Assembly: GCA_037355855.1 (NCBI GenBank)
Contig: CM074760.1
Span: 1,852,501 to 1,916,500 of the forward strand
Reading direction: 5' to 3'
Origin: Pseudo-nitzschia pungens
Lineage: Eukaryota; Bacillariophyta; Bacillariophyceae; Bacillariales; Bacillariaceae
DNA length: 64,000 nt
In this document: one piece after another, positions 62,859-64,000 of the stretch
How the letters are laid out: each line of letters begins with the position of its first letter
How positions within the stretch are numbered: position 1 is the first letter of the stretch
Notes under the pieces: generated by a model
The model's input: the letters and a program-made list of their open reading frames with translations, nothing else
Told to the model about the DNA's origin: nothing
Database searches by the model: none
Position numbers and translations under genes: made by a program

Positions 62859-64000
62859 TTAAGTTTGCCACAAGGGAGAATCTGCGATGCTTTTGTTTGC
62901 AGCAGATACCCTGCCTTCGCAGTTCCCGAGTCCTTCGAAGCACTTCAGCTTTTTTTCTGCCGATTTCTTTGCCTTCTTCAGCCGAATGACATCTATCGTC
63001 AATTCTTTCCTCGCCTCCCTCTCCTCGTCGTATAATCTTGTTGCTCTCGTCAACGCATCTGTCATTTCGCTGTGTCGTTCGTGGCAAACGAGCAATTTTG
63101 AGGTTAGTGCATCGACGTTCCTCTGTTTACCTTCGACCTCCAACTTCAAAGTTTCAACCATCTGCTTTTGCTCCTTAATCTGTAGATTTTGCTCTCTCCA
63201 GCTCTCATGAATTTCCTGAATTCGTCTTTCGTAGTCTTCGTTAACAATGTTTCTAGCGTTGTCAATTTGCTTTTCTAGATCTTCACAAGCATCTTTTACC
63301 AAATCAAGTTCCTTCTCTTTTTGACTGCATTCAGACTTGGACCGCTCAAGCTCCGACAAAACAATCTCACATCTTCTTTTCATCTCGTCATATTCGCCCT
63401 TCTCAATCATTTTCTTAGCAGCACCTCTTGAATTATCGCTATTCCCATCTTCGTCATTGCCTGAAAACTGCAATTCGATCGGTTGATCACGAGTACCAGG
63501 AGCGATTTCGTTTTCAGAAAGTGGAGCAGCCACTATGTGTTCTAATTTCACGGCCGACTCGTTTAACTTCTTAAGGTTCTTGTTTTCTTTCAAAAGTTGT
63601 ATGATACGGTTCTCAAGTTTTTCGTTCTTCTCCTGCAATTGCAACACCAGTTCGCGATTTGCTGTACCAGACGCACCCGCTTCCGCTATCTTGTCATTTC
63701 GTGATGTATCACTACAGAGCTTATCGACCCAATTTATGGCAGTCGCTTCGTTCTGATTACGTTTGTAAGCAAGTACAAACTGATGGATGTCATCGAACCT
63801 AGGTGGCTTTCCTTTGTAATTTTTGTGGCGACTTAAAAAAATAGTCCACGGTGGTAAATGAATTTGATTGAAATTCATGAGAGCCATGGCAAGCTGTGGA
63901 GTAGCCATCTTGATGACCACGGTCTTCTTTACTTGACTACAAGACATCATGGATTTTTCAGATCCATGGTGCAACTTGCTAAAACCATATTTTCGCAATT
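62859..64000 (-). CDS. Coiled-coil protein (5' end beyond window)
   Basis: The frame is open from the right edge to a stop at 62859 (at least 380 codons); the first in-window ATG codons lie near 63950 (SMMSCSQ), so the true start may be outside. An N-terminal globular part (ATPQLAMALMNFNQIHLPPW; DDIHQFVLAYKRN) precedes a long predicted coiled coil from residue ~110 to ~345, with heptads such as LQEKNEKLENRIIQLLKENK. A structural or tethering role is plausible; family not identified. Confidence 0.65.
   Translation of the reverse strand, partial: LRKYGFSKLHHGSEKSMMSCSQVKKTVVIKMATPQLAMALMNFNQIHLPPWTIFLSRHKNYKGKPPRFDDIHQFVLAYKRNQNEATAINWVDKLCSDTSRNDKIAEAGASGTANRELVLQLQEKNEKLENRIIQLLKENKNLKKLNESAVKLEHIVAAPLSENEIAPGTRDQPIELQFSGNDEDGNSDNSRGAAKKMIEKGEYDEMKRRCEIVLSELERSKSECSQKEKELDLVKDACEDLEKQIDNARNIVNEDYERRIQEIHESWREQNLQIKEQKQMVETLKLEVEGKQRNVDALTSKLLVCHERHSEMTDALTRATRLYDEEREARKELTIDVIRLKKAKKSAEKKLKCFEGLGNCEGRVSAANKSIADSPLWQT

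Overview
The window looks like nuclear DNA of a diatom, possibly a pennate one. Supporting signs are: spliced genes with GT-AG introns; N-termini with a signal peptide followed by an ASAFAP-like plastid motif (clearest at 41123-41780); a type II membrane protein with Lys-Ser-Gly and Pro-Ser-Cys-Asp repeats of the diatom cell-wall kind; and gene-poor, AT-rich intergenic DNA. Species cannot be named from sequence alone. I see no rRNA, tRNA or CRISPR.

Layout. 1-8081 (minus): one uninterrupted reading frame running off the left edge, a giant Mutator-like transposase fused to an Ulp1-type (C48) protease domain and ending in in-frame tandem repeats. 8082-10478: gene-free. 10479-13964: a glutaredoxin with a 23-nt micro-exon and, convergent with it, an S9 prolyl-oligopeptidase-type peptidase with a plastid-like leader. 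16328-19141: the repeat-rich cell-wall-like protein. 20679-43112: ordinary, mostly short genes separated by repeat-laden spacers (THOC7-like, two plastid/thylakoid proteins, a DUF98 chorismate-lyase-fold protein, a SOUL haem-binding protein, a GT90 glycosyltransferase, an RRM-like/Rossmann-like protein, proteasome alpha (PSMA1 type), a plastid CRM/YhbY-like protein, an alpha/beta hydrolase, and uncharacterised proteins). 43241-48144: a GC-rich mobile element. 49994-64000: FkbM-like and GT61 type II membrane enzymes, an aromatic amino-acid permease-like gene with a reading-frame break, dynactin p25, and three uncharacterised proteins, the last running off the right edge.

The most striking object is the element at 43241-48144. 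It encodes a tyrosine recombinase (R132, K197, H290-x-x-R293, Y324) and a second, unrecognised Pro/Ala-rich protein, and has split direct repeats in the order A1-genes-B1-A2-B2. That topology belongs to DIRS/Ngaro/PAT retroelements, yet I see no reverse transcriptase or RNase H. A1 and A2 (339 bp) are identical. Removing the element joins its flanks into a perfect unit of the minisatellite that follows it, which fixes both ends to the base, shows no target-site duplication, and fits crossover of a circle through a single shared C.

The spacers share a recurrent vocabulary (AAGGTTA/TAACCTT, CGAAGTA/TACTTCG, GGTACCGGTA, TAG/CTA triplets), often arranged as small palindromes and not noticed inside the recognised exons.
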